DNA from: Clostridia bacterium
GTDB lineage: Bacteria > Bacillota > Clostridia > Oscillospirales > Feifaniaceae
Direction of reading: 5' to 3'
Assembly: GCA_017427525.1 (NCBI GenBank)
Contig: JAFRSP010000022.1
Location: forward strand, 1-64,000
DNA length: 64,000 bases
Of the stretch, positions 37,437-46,676 are shown in pieces. The notes below the pieces were generated by a model, which searched no databases, had not been told where the DNA came from, and saw only the letters and a list, made by a program, of their open reading frames with translations. Within the stretch, counting starts at the first letter, position 1. Each line of letters opens with the position of its first letter. Made by a program: the position numbers and the translations under genes.

Positions 37437-38813
37437 ATGCCCAGAGAGTATAGAACGATTCAAGAGGTCTCCGGTCCTCTGATGCTTGTGAAAAACGTCG
37501 AAGGCGTTGCCTACGATGAGCTCGGCGAAATCGAGCTTGCCAACGGCGAGATCCGCCGTTGTAAGGTTCTGGAAGTCGATGGCGACAACGTTCTCGTCCA
37601 GCTGTTTGACTCCGCATCCGGTCTGAACCTGAGCTCGTCGAAGGTCCGTTTCCTCGGACGAAGCCTGGACCTTCCCGTTTCCCAGGATATGCTCGGCCGC
37701 GTTTTCTCCGGAATGGGCGAGCCCATTGACGACGGCCCCGCCATCATTGCCGACAAGAGAATGGACATCAACGGCCTGCCCCTCAACCCGGCGGCCCGCG
37801 ACTATCCTTCCGAGTTTATCCAGACCGGCGTTTCCGCCATCGATGGTCTGAACACCCTGGTCCGCGGACAGAAGCTGCCCATCTTTTCCGGCTCCGGTCT
37901 GCCCCACGCCGAACTGGCTGCGCAGATCGCGCGTCAGGCCCGTGTGCTCGGCGGCCAGTCCAACTTCGCGGTGGTCTTCGCCGCCATCGGTATCACCTTT
38001 GAAGAGGCCGACTTCTTCATCTCCGACTTCCGCAGAACCGGCGCCATCGACAGAACGGTCCTTTTCATCAACCTGGCCAACGACCCCGCCATCGAGCGTA
38101 TTTCCACCCCGCGTATGGCGCTGACCGCCGCCGAGTATCTTGCCTATGAGTGCAACATGCACGTGCTGGTCATCCTGACCGATATCACCAACTACGCGGA
38201 GGCTCTGCGTGAGGTTTCTGCGGCCCGTAAGGAAGTCCCCGGCCGCCGCGGCTACCCCGGCTACCTCTATACCGACCTCGCCAGCATGTACGAGCGTGCC
38301 GGACGTGTTGAGGGCAAAGACGGCTCCATCACCATGATCCCGATTCTCACCATGCCCGAGGACGACAAGACCCACCCCATCCCCGACCTGACCGGATACA
38401 TCACGGAAGGCCAGATCATCCTCTCCCGTGAGCTCTACCGCAAGGGCGTTACCCCTCCGATCGACGTGCTGCCTTCCCTGTCCCGTCTGAAGGATAAGGG
38501 CGTCGGCGTCGGCAAGACCCGTGAGGACCATGCCAACACGATGAACCAGCTCTTCGCCGCCTATTCGCGCGGCAAGGACGCGAAGGAACTGATGTCGATC
38601 CTCGGCGAGGCTGCTCTGACCGATATCGATCTGCTCTATGCGAAGTTTGCAGAGGAGTTTGAGCAGGAGTATGTCTCTCAGGGATACAACACCAACCGCT
38701 CCATTGAGGAAACCCTCAATATCGGATGGGATCTGCTTTCGATTCTGCCGAAGAGCGAGCTCAAGCGTATCAAGACCGATCTCATCGAGAAGTATTATCC
38801 CGTGAAGGAATAG
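37437..38813 (+). CDS. ntpB: V-type ATPase non-catalytic subunit B
   Basis: This 458-residue protein lacks a normal P-loop ([12 protein letters not shown] takes its place), as expected for the B subunit. It has [22 protein letters not shown] and [19 protein letters not shown]. It begins immediately after the ntpA stop, behind the SD aaaggagg located in the last ntpA codons. Confidence 0.98.
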   Translation: MPREYRTIQEVSGPLMLVKNVEGVAYDELGEIELANGEIRRCKVLEVDGDNVLVQLFDSASGLNLSSSKVRFLGRSLDLPVSQDMLGRVFSGMGEPIDDGPAIIADKRMDINGLPLNPAARDYPSEFIQTGVSAIDGLNTLVRGQKLPIFSGSGLPHAELAAQIARQARVLGGQSNFAVVFAAIGITFEEADFFISDFRRTGAIDRTVLFINLANDPAIERISTPRMALTAAEYLAYECNMHVLVILTDITNYAEALREVSAARKEVPGRRGYPGYLYTDLASMYERAGRVEGKDGSITMIPILTMPEDDKTHPIPDLTGYITEGQIILSRELYRKGVTPPIDVLPSLSRLKDKGVGVGKTREDHANTMNQLFAAYSRGKDAKELMSILGEAALTDIDLLYAKFAEEFEQEYVSQGYNTNRSIEETLNIGWDLLSILPKSELKRIKTDLIEKYYPVKE

Positions 38814-38826
38814 GGAGGTGTAGCAA

Positions 38827-39498
38827 TTGGCGAGATTGAATGTAAACCCGACTCGTCAGGAGCTGACTCGCCTGAAGAAGCGCCTCAAGACCTCCCAGCG
38901 CGGCCATAAGCTGCTCAAGGATAAGCGCGACGAACTCATGAAACAGTTTCTTGATTTGGTGCGAAAAAACAGGGCACTGCGTGAATCTGTGGAGCGCAAA
39001 CTGATGCAGGCCCACGGCAGCTTTGTCCTGGCAGCGGCTTCCATGAGCGATGAGAGCCTTGCGGAGGCGCTGATGTGCCCCCGTCAAACGGTTGCGGTCG
39101 ACGTGGAAGTGAAAAACATCATGTCGGTCAACGTCCCCGTCTTTCAGTTTACCACTTCGGGAGACAGCAGCGATATCTATCCCTACGGCTTTGGATTCAC
39201 CTCCGGTGAGCTCGACAATGCCGTTTGGTCGCTGGGCGATGTGCTGACCGAGTTGCTCGAGCTGGCACAGATGGAGAAATCGGCCGAGCTGATGAGCGAC
39301 GAGATCGAGAAAACCCGTCGCCGCGTGAATGCGCTGGAGTATGCCACGATCCCCAATCTTCAGGAGACGATCCGATATATCACGATGAAGCTGGAAGAGA
39401 ATGAGCGTGGCAACACGACTCGACTCATGAAAGTCAAGGATATGATGATCGCCGAGAAGATCGAGGCCGCCGAAAAGGCGAAGGAGGCTCGGGCTTGA
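38827..39498 (+). CDS. ntpD: V-type ATPase central-stalk subunit D
   Basis: This 223-residue protein starts MARLNVNPTRQELTRLKKRLKTSQRGHKLLKDKRDEL and ends with a long helix, the subunit D pattern (two helices forming the rotating shaft). The TTG start at 38827 has the SD agggaggtg. It is the last gene of the operon; no ntpH/ntpJ follows. A strong terminator lies 25 bp later. Confidence 0.97.
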   Translation: MARLNVNPTRQELTRLKKRLKTSQRGHKLLKDKRDELMKQFLDLVRKNRALRESVERKLMQAHGSFVLAAASMSDESLAEALMCPRQTVAVDVEVKNIMSVNVPVFQFTTSGDSSDIYPYGFGFTSGELDNAVWSLGDVLTELLELAQMEKSAELMSDEIEKTRRRVNALEYATIPNLQETIRYITMKLEENERGNTTRLMKVKDMMIAEKIEAAEKAKEARA

Positions 39499-39523
39499 GC
39501 CTGATCTCATTCATCGAATGAAG

Positions 39524-39576
39524 AAGAAAAGCTGCCGCGATGCGTGAAGCATTGCGGCAGCTTTTCTTGTTGTTTT
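39524..39576 (+). terminator. Terminator of the V-type ATPase operon
   Basis: A 20 bp stem (AAGAAAAGCTGCCGC GATGC / GCATT GCGGCAGCTTTTCTT, one G-T pair) is followed by GTTGTTTT. From here to 39810 I see no further gene, only the G-rich leader and SD of the next gene. Confidence 0.9.
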
Positions 39577-39810
39577 AGGGCAAATCTTTTTGTGGAGAAG
39601 GGGTGCGGAAACCCTGCGGAGCGGCGTATGCATGATTGGAAGAAAAAGGGGAAATGCTGGAGAGAGGGAAACTGCATCGCGCCGGACGGAAAGGGAGACA
39701 GGAAAGCCGAGCGGCGAAAAGATTTTTCGCCGTGATCGGTTGGGCCCTTCTGCGCGGCGGATGCGGGATAACTGCCCGCGCAGGGAATCCAAAGGGAGGA
39801 GGGCGTCTGC

Positions 39811-41451
39811 TTGACAAAACGTCTGCTGATTCTTTTTATCGTCTTTATTTTGAGCTTTGTTCAGGTAACGCTGCGCCTGTATGCCATAGCCACAGAGGGT
39901 AATGAGGTCTATGCGGTGCAGGCACAGCGCCAGCAGCAGGCAGAACTGACCCTCTGTCAAAGAGGGGGACTGATTACCGATTGCAGGGGAGAACCGCTCA
40001 ATTATGAAGAGTGCGGATATGCGGCCCTGGTGGAGCCTGACGACTGCGGGGATCTTCTCCGTGCGGCGAGAAGGTTGGCGGCGGCAAGCGAATTGACGGT
40101 GAAAGAAGCGGAAAAACGGTTGGAGCAGGGCGCGCCCTTTGGCATTATGCTGCATGCTCCGGTCGAGGAGGAGGGGATCATCTGCTTTCCCGCGCTGCAA
40201 AGAAGAGCGACCCCGCCGGCGATTCATCTGGTCGGAACCTTAAGCGCCGACGGATCCAGGGCGCGCTCCGGGATGGAGGCCGCCTACGAGAGCTATCTCC
40301 GCAGCTGCAGCGCAAGGGTCTATGCGGCACTGCAAAAAACGGCGGCAGGAGGGCTTCTTTCAACCAAAGCCGCTCTGATCGACGAGGGCTATCACAGAGC
40401 CTCCGGCGTGATGACGACCCTCGATATACGGCTGCAGGAGGCTCTGGAACAGGCGACGGAGGGACTTGTATCTGGTGCGGCGATTCTGATGCGGCTGGAC
40501 GGCAGCATAGCGGCGGCGGTCAGTCGTCCCGCCTATGGAGGGGACGAGGTAGGAGCGCTGCTGGACTCGGAACATGGAGAGTTGATCAACCGGGTTTTGG
40601 CCCCCTACAATGTGGGGTCGATCTTCAAGCTGGTCGTTGCGGCGCAGACGCTCGAGCGAGGAGCGCAAACGCCGGTTTTCAACTGCCCCGGAAGCGTCAT
40701 GGTGGAAGGTCGGGTATTCTACTGCCACAAACGAGACGGGCACGGTCTCCTGACGCTGGAGGAGGCGATGGAAAAATCCTGCAACGTCTATTTTATTTCC
40801 CTGCTTTTGCAGCAGGGAGAGGAGGGATATTTTGCCACGCTGGAGATGGCCCGCAAACTGGGGATAGACGACGGGTCCCTGCTTTGTAGGGGCGTTGCGG
40901 AGCAGGCCGGAAACCTGCCTGTAGAGATCTGGTCCGGTCGGCTTGCGGCAAATCTTGCGATCGGGCAGGGGTCGCTGCTTGCCACGCCGCTCGACCTGGC
41001 GCAGCTTACCTGCTGTATCGCGTCGGGAGGTATGCTGCAGCAGCCCCGCCTGATCGAAGGGATGCTGCAGGAGGGAAAGCTTCTGCGGGATCTTTCCGAT
41101 GGAAAATCCGAGCCGGTTCGGCTTTTGTCTGTCGAAACGGCGCAAAAGCTTAGGCACATGATGGAGGAAACCTGCCGCCGCGGCACAGGGACGACGGCTC
41201 AGCCGGAAGGGTTTTCGGTCGCAGGGAAGACGGCCTCGGCCGAAACGGGATGGGTCGAGCAGGGGGAACCCGTGGTGCACGGTTCCTTTGCTGGATATTT
41301 CCCTGCCGACGATCCGCAGTTCGGATTGGTGGTGATCGTTGAAAACGGAAAGTCCGGCTCGGTTTCGGCAGCCCCGATTTTCAGGGAAGCAGCGCAGAGA
41401 ACCATGGAAATTCTGAACGGATCGGAGGAACCGCGAAAGATGCCGGAATAA
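39811..41451 (+). CDS. Class B penicillin-binding protein (transpeptidase), atypical KTA motif
   Basis: This 546-residue protein has one N-terminal membrane helix (about 4-22), a short non-catalytic region containing RGGLITDCRGEPL, and a transpeptidase domain. Motif 1 is S270-I-F-K273 and motif 2 is S323-C-N325. Motif 3 is K473-T-A instead of the canonical K-T-G. It has no PASTA domains, so it is not a typical SpoVD. It should cross-link peptidoglycan. The TTG start is supported by the SD aaagggaggaggg. Confidence 0.9.
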   Translation: MTKRLLILFIVFILSFVQVTLRLYAIATEGNEVYAVQAQRQQQAELTLCQRGGLITDCRGEPLNYEECGYAALVEPDDCGDLLRAARRLAAASELTVKEAEKRLEQGAPFGIMLHAPVEEEGIICFPALQRRATPPAIHLVGTLSADGSRARSGMEAAYESYLRSCSARVYAALQKTAAGGLLSTKAALIDEGYHRASGVMTTLDIRLQEALEQATEGLVSGAAILMRLDGSIAAAVSRPAYGGDEVGALLDSEHGELINRVLAPYNVGSIFKLVVAAQTLERGAQTPVFNCPGSVMVEGRVFYCHKRDGHGLLTLEEAMEKSCNVYFISLLLQQGEEGYFATLEMARKLGIDDGSLLCRGVAEQAGNLPVEIWSGRLAANLAIGQGSLLATPLDLAQLTCCIASGGMLQQPRLIEGMLQEGKLLRDLSDGKSEPVRLLSVETAQKLRHMMEETCRRGTGTTAQPEGFSVAGKTASAETGWVEQGEPVVHGSFAGYFPADDPQFGLVVIVENGKSGSVSAAPIFREAAQRTMEILNGSEEPRKMPE

Positions 41452-41522
41452 CCGCGGCGGACCCGGTGCAGACTATATCACAGGGTGCAAAAAGCGCAGT
41501 GTAAAGAGGGGAGAGGGGATGG

Positions 41523-41897
41523 ATGAAGAAACCTGTCGAAGAAAGACTCCTGTGGAAAGAGGCCGTGCCCGGGGCAGCTGCCGGAATGGTGAATGGGCTG
41601 TTCGGTGGGGGAGGCGGCCTTCTCATGGTGCCTCTGCTGCGCCACCTCACAGGGATTGAGCTCCACAAGGCCCATGCTACCACGATCGTAACAACCGCCT
41701 GTCTTTCAGCGATCAGCCTGGCCGTCTACCTGTTTCACGGCGCAGTCGACTGGGAGTTGGCGCTTCCTCTGGCGCTGGGCGGAATAGCGGGCAGTGCGGC
41801 GGGGGCGCTTTGGCTGAACAAAATCCCCACCGAGGTGCTGCGCAAGGGATTTGCGCTGTTTTTGATCGTTTCGGCGGGGAGGATATATGTCAGATAA
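41523..41897 (+). CDS. TSUP (TauE/SafE) family half-transporter, first of two
   Basis: This 124-residue protein has about four membrane helices and the TSUP signature GMVNGLFGGGGGLLMVPLL near its N-terminus. Standard TSUP proteins are about twice this length with two such repeats. It overlaps the next half-size gene by 11 bp, so the two probably assemble as a heteromer. The family exports sulfite, sulfoacetate or other organic anions; the substrate here is unknown. Confidence 0.85.
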   Translation: MKKPVEERLLWKEAVPGAAAGMVNGLFGGGGGLLMVPLLRHLTGIELHKAHATTIVTTACLSAISLAVYLFHGAVDWELALPLALGGIAGSAAGALWLNKIPTEVLRKGFALFLIVSAGRIYVR

Positions 41898-42267
41898 GCT
41901 TTGGTTGGCGTTGCTGGGCTGCGGCGTCGGGGTGCTGAGTGGCATGGGCGTCGGCGGAGGAAGCCTGCTCATTCTTTTGCTCTCAGGGTTTCTGGGGGTG
42001 GAACAGACGGTCGCACAGGGCGTGAATCTGGCCTATTTTCTCCCCGTGGCCGCGATTGCCGTTTTGATCCATTTCAGAAAAGGAAGCATTGAAAGCCGTA
42101 CGGCTTGGAGGGGGACCCTCTTCGGAGCTGCAGCCGCATTGCTTGGGGCATTTTTCGCAACTGCGATCGATCAGACCCTTCTTCGCAAGCTTTTTGCGGG
42201 GATGCTGCTCTTTGCCGGCTGTTTTGAACTCTTTCAGGGAAGAGATTCTTCTCCGAAGGAGGAGTGA
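41887..42267 (+). CDS. TSUP (TauE/SafE) family half-transporter, second of two
   Basis: This 126-residue membrane protein of about four helices has its own TSUP repeat motif (GVLSGMGVGGGSLLILLLSGF). The ATG lies inside the end of the preceding gene and has the SD ggggagg. Together the two proteins reproduce the two-repeat layout of a full-length transporter. Confidence 0.85.
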   Translation: MSDKLWLALLGCGVGVLSGMGVGGGSLLILLLSGFLGVEQTVAQGVNLAYFLPVAAIAVLIHFRKGSIESRTAWRGTLFGAAAALLGAFFATAIDQTLLRKLFAGMLLFAGCFELFQGRDSSPKEE

Positions 42268-42344
42268 CGATCTCCGTGCGGCAGTGCTGCAACAGAGGGA
42301 TCGCATGCGCCCCAAAATCGGACAAATCTGGGGACGATCGACAA

Positions 42345-42373
42345 TTGACAAATCCTGTCTTTCCCTATATTCT
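42345..42373 (+). promoter_or_regulatory. Sigma-A promoter of the cohesin/dockerin gene
   Basis: -35 TTGACA (consensus, 42345-42350), a 17 bp spacer and -10 TATTCT (42368-42373). The surrounding DNA is clearly more A/T-rich than the flanking genes. Confidence 0.7.
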
Positions 42374-42430
42374 ATATATTGTAAGATTGTAAAATCTTGT
42401 ATATCGAGCTCGATTCTGAGGTGAGAGGAT

Positions 42431-45400
42431 TTGAAAAGGCAAACAGCAGGATTTGGATTCTTTGTTGTGATTTTGGCTGCGGCGCTGCTCCTTCCCGTCC
42501 GTGCACAGTCTGTTCCTACGCTCTCGGTCGGCGCCGTCACGGCAGAAGCTGGGACGGGGGAGGTCGTTGTTCCGGTATCGATCACAAATAATCCGGGGCT
42601 GACGGAGTTTTCTCTGATCGTCGATATCGGCAGAGAACTTGTTCTGAATTCCGTGGAGACAGGGGAACAGGCGGGAACACTCTGTTCTTCGGGGTCGATC
42701 ACAGGGAACGGAACGCAGGTTCTCTGGTCGGGGGAGCTTGCCGCTTCGGAAGACGGCGTGCTCTTTTTGCTGCGCTTTGAGGAACCGCAGGAGGGAGAAT
42801 ACCCCCTTTCTCTGGTGCTGCTGTCGGCTGCGGATACAGACGGGAATCCCTGTACAGAGCGGTTTGCACTGACGGAGGGAGGGCTTGAGATCCGCCCTTC
42901 CGCGGCGTTTGAGGTCGTTCTGTATGAGGATGAAGCACGGACGTACCTCTGGGGCAGCGGAGAGAGCATTGCCGCCGAAACCTTGGAGCAGGCGATTGGG
43001 ATCGTTGCCGACAGTGAGAGTAAAATCGGCAATATCCGATTGAAGCAGGATGCGGCAGGCAGAGAATCCTATGTGGTTTTGCAGGGGGTCGACCTTGTGC
43101 TCGATCTCTTCGGACACACGGTAGAGGTGGACGGCGCAGATGCGCTGGTCAATCGGGGGAAGCTTGCGATTTGCGATACGGGGCCGATCTGCGGACAGGT
43201 GAAGAGCCTTGGCGGCAGCGCGGTTTCAAACAGCGGTCTCTTGTGTGAAATCTCAGGGGGCGCGTTCAGCGGGCGATACGCCATTCTAAACGAAGGAGAA
43301 TTTGGAGTTCTGTCCGGCGGCTATTATCAGGGGACAGGGGAACCCTTTTTCGGGGAGGTTTCTCTGGCTGCGGGGGCGGATTTGAGCCAGATCACCGATG
43401 AGCGCAGCGAGTTTTATGGGTTTTGGCAGGTCGTGCCCGCGCCGGATGTCACCGTGTGCTTTTACAACGAAACCGGAACCCTTGAACTCGAGCGGATCAC
43501 GGTTCGATACGGCGCCGCCGTTACGCCGCCCGATCCGCCTGTGAAGCAGGAGGACGAGACCTACATTTACTACTTCGTCGGTTGGTACACGGCCGAAGAA
43601 GGTGGAGAGCCGGCAAATCTTGGCAGCGTAACGGTGACGCAAACCGTCTATGCGCGCTACCGTGCGGAGCCCAAGGGGCATATGCATACATATCAGGAGA
43701 TCGTGATCGCGCCCACCTGCACGCAGCAGGGATACACGCTTATGCGATGCGATTGCGGAGATCAGATTCGGACTGACCCCATGCCTGTCGTTGCGCACCG
43801 GTGGATCGCGGGGGATTGGGAAGGGTACTTGATCTGTGAGAACTGCGGTGCGGCAAAAGCAGCGGTATCGCTCGTGGTGGAGGAGACGACACAGGACAGG
43901 GAAGTTTTGCTGCGCGCCCTTTGCGGACGCGAGGTCGTCGCCGGCGGGGCGAGCATCACCCTTCGGAATGCGGCGTTGAGGGATCTTGCGGCACGGACGG
44001 ACAAGCTCACAATCCAAACCGACGTGGGCAGCCTGGAGCTTTCGTCTGCCGCCCTTCGGGAGCTGCTTGAGGCTGCGGCGGGAAGAGACGTGACCTTGCA
44101 GCTCGAGCGCTGTGAACCGGTGAGAGGAACGCAGCTCACGCCCCAGCTTCAGGAGCTTTACGCCTTTCAGGAGCAGGGCGGCGTGGCATATCGGTTCGGA
44201 GTTCAGTGTGCAGGCGAGCCCGTTCCCGTATCGGCCAAAATTGTGGTGGGACTCCCATGCGACGCCGGATCGGAAGGATATTCCTGCCTTGCCGTCAGCA
44301 AAGCGGGAGAAACTGAGGAATTTCTCTTTGCACTGCAGGAGGGGCTTTGCCGTGTGGCGGTAGGGGGCGATACCGCCCTGGTGCTGCTCGAAACCTATGC
44401 CGTTGAAAGACCGACCCTTATTTTGCGGCCGAGACTGCGCCACGTCAATGCCGCAGAGAACCTCGCGGTGGATCTGCTCTTGCTGACGCCGCAGGACGGA
44501 CTGCTCGGAGAGCTGAGCCTTCCCATCCAGTTCAGCGGCGAAGAGCTTGTCTATTCGGAGACACAGAATCTTTTCGGCGGTTTGTCGGCCGCATGGGAAG
44601 AGGGAGGGCATACCCTGCGGCTCTCCTGCCCCGCTTCGGAATCGGGATATCCTCTCGGAGGAAAGCGAACTTTGCTTGGCACGCTGGTATTCTCCGTGCC
44701 GGAGAATGTGAGAACCGGAGAAGCCGTCTTTTCGATCGGAGACTGCGCGCTGAAACTGGATGGAGAGCGGGTCTTCCCTGAGACAGGGGAGGACGAGCGG
44801 GTATTCCTCTGGAATCTGGAGATCTCTCTGTCGGCAGGAGCGCATGCGATATGCGGAGAGGAGCGCGCCTATGTGAAATACGGGCAGTTTGGGCTGTATG
44901 CCGACCGCGCATGCACCCTGCCCCTCCTCGATCCGCAGCCATCGGTGGAGCGAGGGTATCAGCTGCCGAGCGCCTGTTGGTTCCATACGGACGGCGAAGA
45001 GACGGAAGGATTCTCCTTTGCGGAGCTGAACCGGATGTCCTTTGAGCAAAGCGCAGCGTTTGAGGCACGGGCAAAACCCATCGTTTATCAGATCACCTAC
45101 TACGCACAGCCGGGCGAGGCTCCGGCCGGCAATCCCTCGTTTTACACGGTGGAGAGTGACTCATTCGGACTGTGGGATGCAATCTATCCCTATGGCGAGT
45201 TTCTGGGCTGGTTCGAGGATGCGTCCCTGACAGGGAACAGGGTCACGCGGATTGAGCGGGGAAGCGTAGGCGATCGGGAGCTTTATGCCGCCTATCGCAC
45301 CTATTCTTATTCGATCACGCTGCCGCCGCAGGTCACGCTGCTGTCCGGGACCGTCTCTGAAGGGAAGGTACAGGCAGGGCAGGACGTGGTGCTGCAAATT

Positions 45401-46012
45401 GCACCCGATGAGGGAACCCGCATCACGGAGCTGCGCTGCACGGTTTCAGGGAGGCCGACGGCACTGACGCTGGAGGGAGACCGCGCAACGCTCCCCGGGG
45501 CGTTTGTAACAGGGCCGGTCGTTTTGACGGTCAGGCAAACGGTCGACGGAGATGTGGTCCTCTTGACCGGCGCACAGGCAAGGCTGGCGCCAAGGGGATA
45601 CGGGATTTTGCGGCTGGAGGTCGCTTCTCCCCTTGAGACGGGGTCATACAGCTACGAGGGAATCCCTTTGCTCTTCTCCTCCGCGTGCAGCGACGAGGCG
45701 CAGAGACGCTACGTCTACACAGCGATCGTTCCCCTGCCAGCCGAATCAGGTAATGTGGGAGAGAATATCGCGATCGACCGCACTGTGCCGCCGTCCTCGC
45801 TTGGATTGGAGGGGGATGTGAATCAGGATGGCCGCGTCGATCTGCAGGATGCCCGTCTGGTCTATGCCATCTTTACTGGGAGACTGACGGCGGCAGAAGA
45901 ACGGGCTCTCACCCCTCGGCAGCGGCTTGAAGCCGATCTGAACGGTGACGGCTGCGCGGATACCGACGACGTGCAGAAAATTTTGGCCCGTGTGTGGAAT
46001 CAGACGGATTGA
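42431..46012 (+). CDS. Secreted multidomain protein with cohesin-like domains and C-terminal dockerin
   Basis: This 1193-residue protein has a signal peptide (about 1-26, cleavage after VRA). A cohesin-like beta domain follows (about 28-165; VVPVSITNNPG... DGVLFLLRF), then a beta-helix-like stretch (about 200-340) and an InlB-B/Listeria-Bacteroides-type repeat (about 345-415). Next come a HxH/CxC surface repeat (about 417-475) and a second cohesin-like domain (about 655-800). Another InlB-B-like repeat (about 870-960) precedes a type I dockerin from about residue 1127 with two calcium loops, DVNQDGRVDLQD and DLNGDGCADTDD. It is probably a cell-surface or extracellular assembly protein. No enzyme domain is seen. 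Cohesin calls are by pattern and less sure than the dockerin. Confidence 0.8.
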   Translation: MKRQTAGFGFFVVILAAALLLPVRAQSVPTLSVGAVTAEAGTGEVVVPVSITNNPGLTEFSLIVDIGRELVLNSVETGEQAGTLCSSGSITGNGTQVLWSGELAASEDGVLFLLRFEEPQEGEYPLSLVLLSAADTDGNPCTERFALTEGGLEIRPSAAFEVVLYEDEARTYLWGSGESIAAETLEQAIGIVADSESKIGNIRLKQDAAGRESYVVLQGVDLVLDLFGHTVEVDGADALVNRGKLAICDTGPICGQVKSLGGSAVSNSGLLCEISGGAFSGRYAILNEGEFGVLSGGYYQGTGEPFFGEVSLAAGADLSQITDERSEFYGFWQVVPAPDVTVCFYNETGTLELERITVRYGAAVTPPDPPVKQEDETYIYYFVGWYTAEEGGEPANLGSVTVTQTVYARYRAEPKGHMHTYQEIVIAPTCTQQGYTLMRCDCGDQIRTDPMPVVAHRWIAGDWEGYLICENCGAAKAAVSLVVEETTQDREVLLRALCGREVVAGGASITLRNAALRDLAARTDKLTIQTDVGSLELSSAALRELLEAAAGRDVTLQLERCEPVRGTQLTPQLQELYAFQEQGGVAYRFGVQCAGEPVPVSAKIVVGLPCDAGSEGYSCLAVSKAGETEEFLFALQEGLCRVAVGGDTALVLLETYAVERPTLILRPRLRHVNAAENLAVDLLLLTPQDGLLGELSLPIQFSGEELVYSETQNLFGGLSAAWEEGGHTLRLSCPASESGYPLGGKRTLLGTLVFSVPENVRTGEAVFSIGDCALKLDGERVFPETGEDERVFLWNLEISLSAGAHAICGEERAYVKYGQFGLYADRACTLPLLDPQPSVERGYQLPSACWFHTDGEETEGFSFAELNRMSFEQSAAFEARAKPIVYQITYYAQPGEAPAGNPSFYTVESDSFGLWDAIYPYGEFLGWFEDASLTGNRVTRIERGSVGDRELYAAYRTYSYSITLPPQVTLLSGTVSEGKVQAGQDVVLQIAPDEGTRITELRCTVSGRPTALTLEGDRATLPGAFVTGPVVLTVRQTVDGDVVLLTGAQARLAPRGYGILRLEVASPLETGSYSYEGIPLLFSSACSDEAQRRYVYTAIVPLPAESGNVGENIAIDRTVPPSSLGLEGDVNQDGRVDLQDARLVYAIFTGRLTAAEERALTPRQRLEADLNGDGCADTDDVQKILARVWNQTD

Positions 46013-46112
46013 CCGCAGCGCCGTGAAAACAGACCGGCAAAAACGGCGAATTCGAAAATGAAATATACAAGGAAATACGCACAGATTCTTTCGCACATCC
46101 CCTTGGGGAAAG

Positions 46113-46160
46113 AAGCATCCCAAACGAAGCGGCAGCCGCCGTTTCGTTTGGGATGTTTTG
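46113..46160. terminator. Bidirectional terminator between convergent units
   Basis: An 18 bp stem (CATCCCAAACGAAGCGGC / GCCGTTTCGTTTGGGATG, one G-T pair) has TTTT on the right and A-rich DNA on the left. It lies between the dockerin gene (plus) and ruvX (minus). Confidence 0.85.
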
Positions 46161-46247
46161 ACAGGCGAAAGAAATTGATCGAGTGATCCTGTGGGGGAAG
46201 CTGTGCCCGTCTCCCGAGGAGAAGGGGAAAAGAGCGTTCCCATTGCT

Positions 46248-46676
46248 TTAACGGAGACTGTCGAGATAGTCCTGCAGAATAATAGTGGCGGCCACCGCAT
46301 CGATGATTCCCTTGCGCTTTTTCCCGCGCACGTTGGTCTCGTTGAGAATCTGCGTGGCAGAAACCGTGGTATTGCGCTCATCGCGAAGGATGACTTCGCC
46401 TTCAAAACGCTGCTCCAGCATCTCTTTAAAGAGCAGCGTTTTTTCGGCGCGCGGCCCCTCGGTGCCGTTCATGTTGCGGGGAAAGCCGAGAACGATCTGC
46501 GAGACCCCGTTTTGAAGAGCCGCCTCGGCCACGCGGTCGGCCACCCGTTCGGGGTTGCGCTCATGGATGACCGTAAAAGAGCTTGCCAGAAGACCAAGGG
46601 GGTCGGAAAGGGCGAGCCCTGTGCGGGCGTCGCCATAGTCAACGCCTAAGATTCGGTTGTTTTTTGAAGGATTCAT
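46248..46676 (-). CDS. ruvX: RuvX/YqgF family pre-16S rRNA nuclease
   Basis: This 142-residue protein has the RNase H-like fold motifs LGVDYGDARTGLA (first catalytic Asp), IVLGFPRNMNGTEG and DERNTTVSA, and a C-terminal IIDAVAATIILQDYL with the last catalytic Asp. YqgF proteins mature the 16S rRNA 5' end and were first annotated as Holliday junction resolvases. Its ATG overlaps the stop of the upstream fusion gene. Confidence 0.94.
   Translation of the reverse strand: MNPSKNNRILGVDYGDARTGLALSDPLGLLASSFTVIHERNPERVADRVAEAALQNGVSQIVLGFPRNMNGTEGPRAEKTLLFKEMLEQRFEGEVILRDERNTTVSATQILNETNVRGKKRKGIIDAVAATIILQDYLDSLR

Noticed and set aside
35313-38531. A long open frame of 1072 codons on the minus strand
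   Set aside because: It is antisense to the V-type ATPase subunits A and B, whose C-ending codon bias opens the opposite strand. The protein is repetitive and has no family resemblance.
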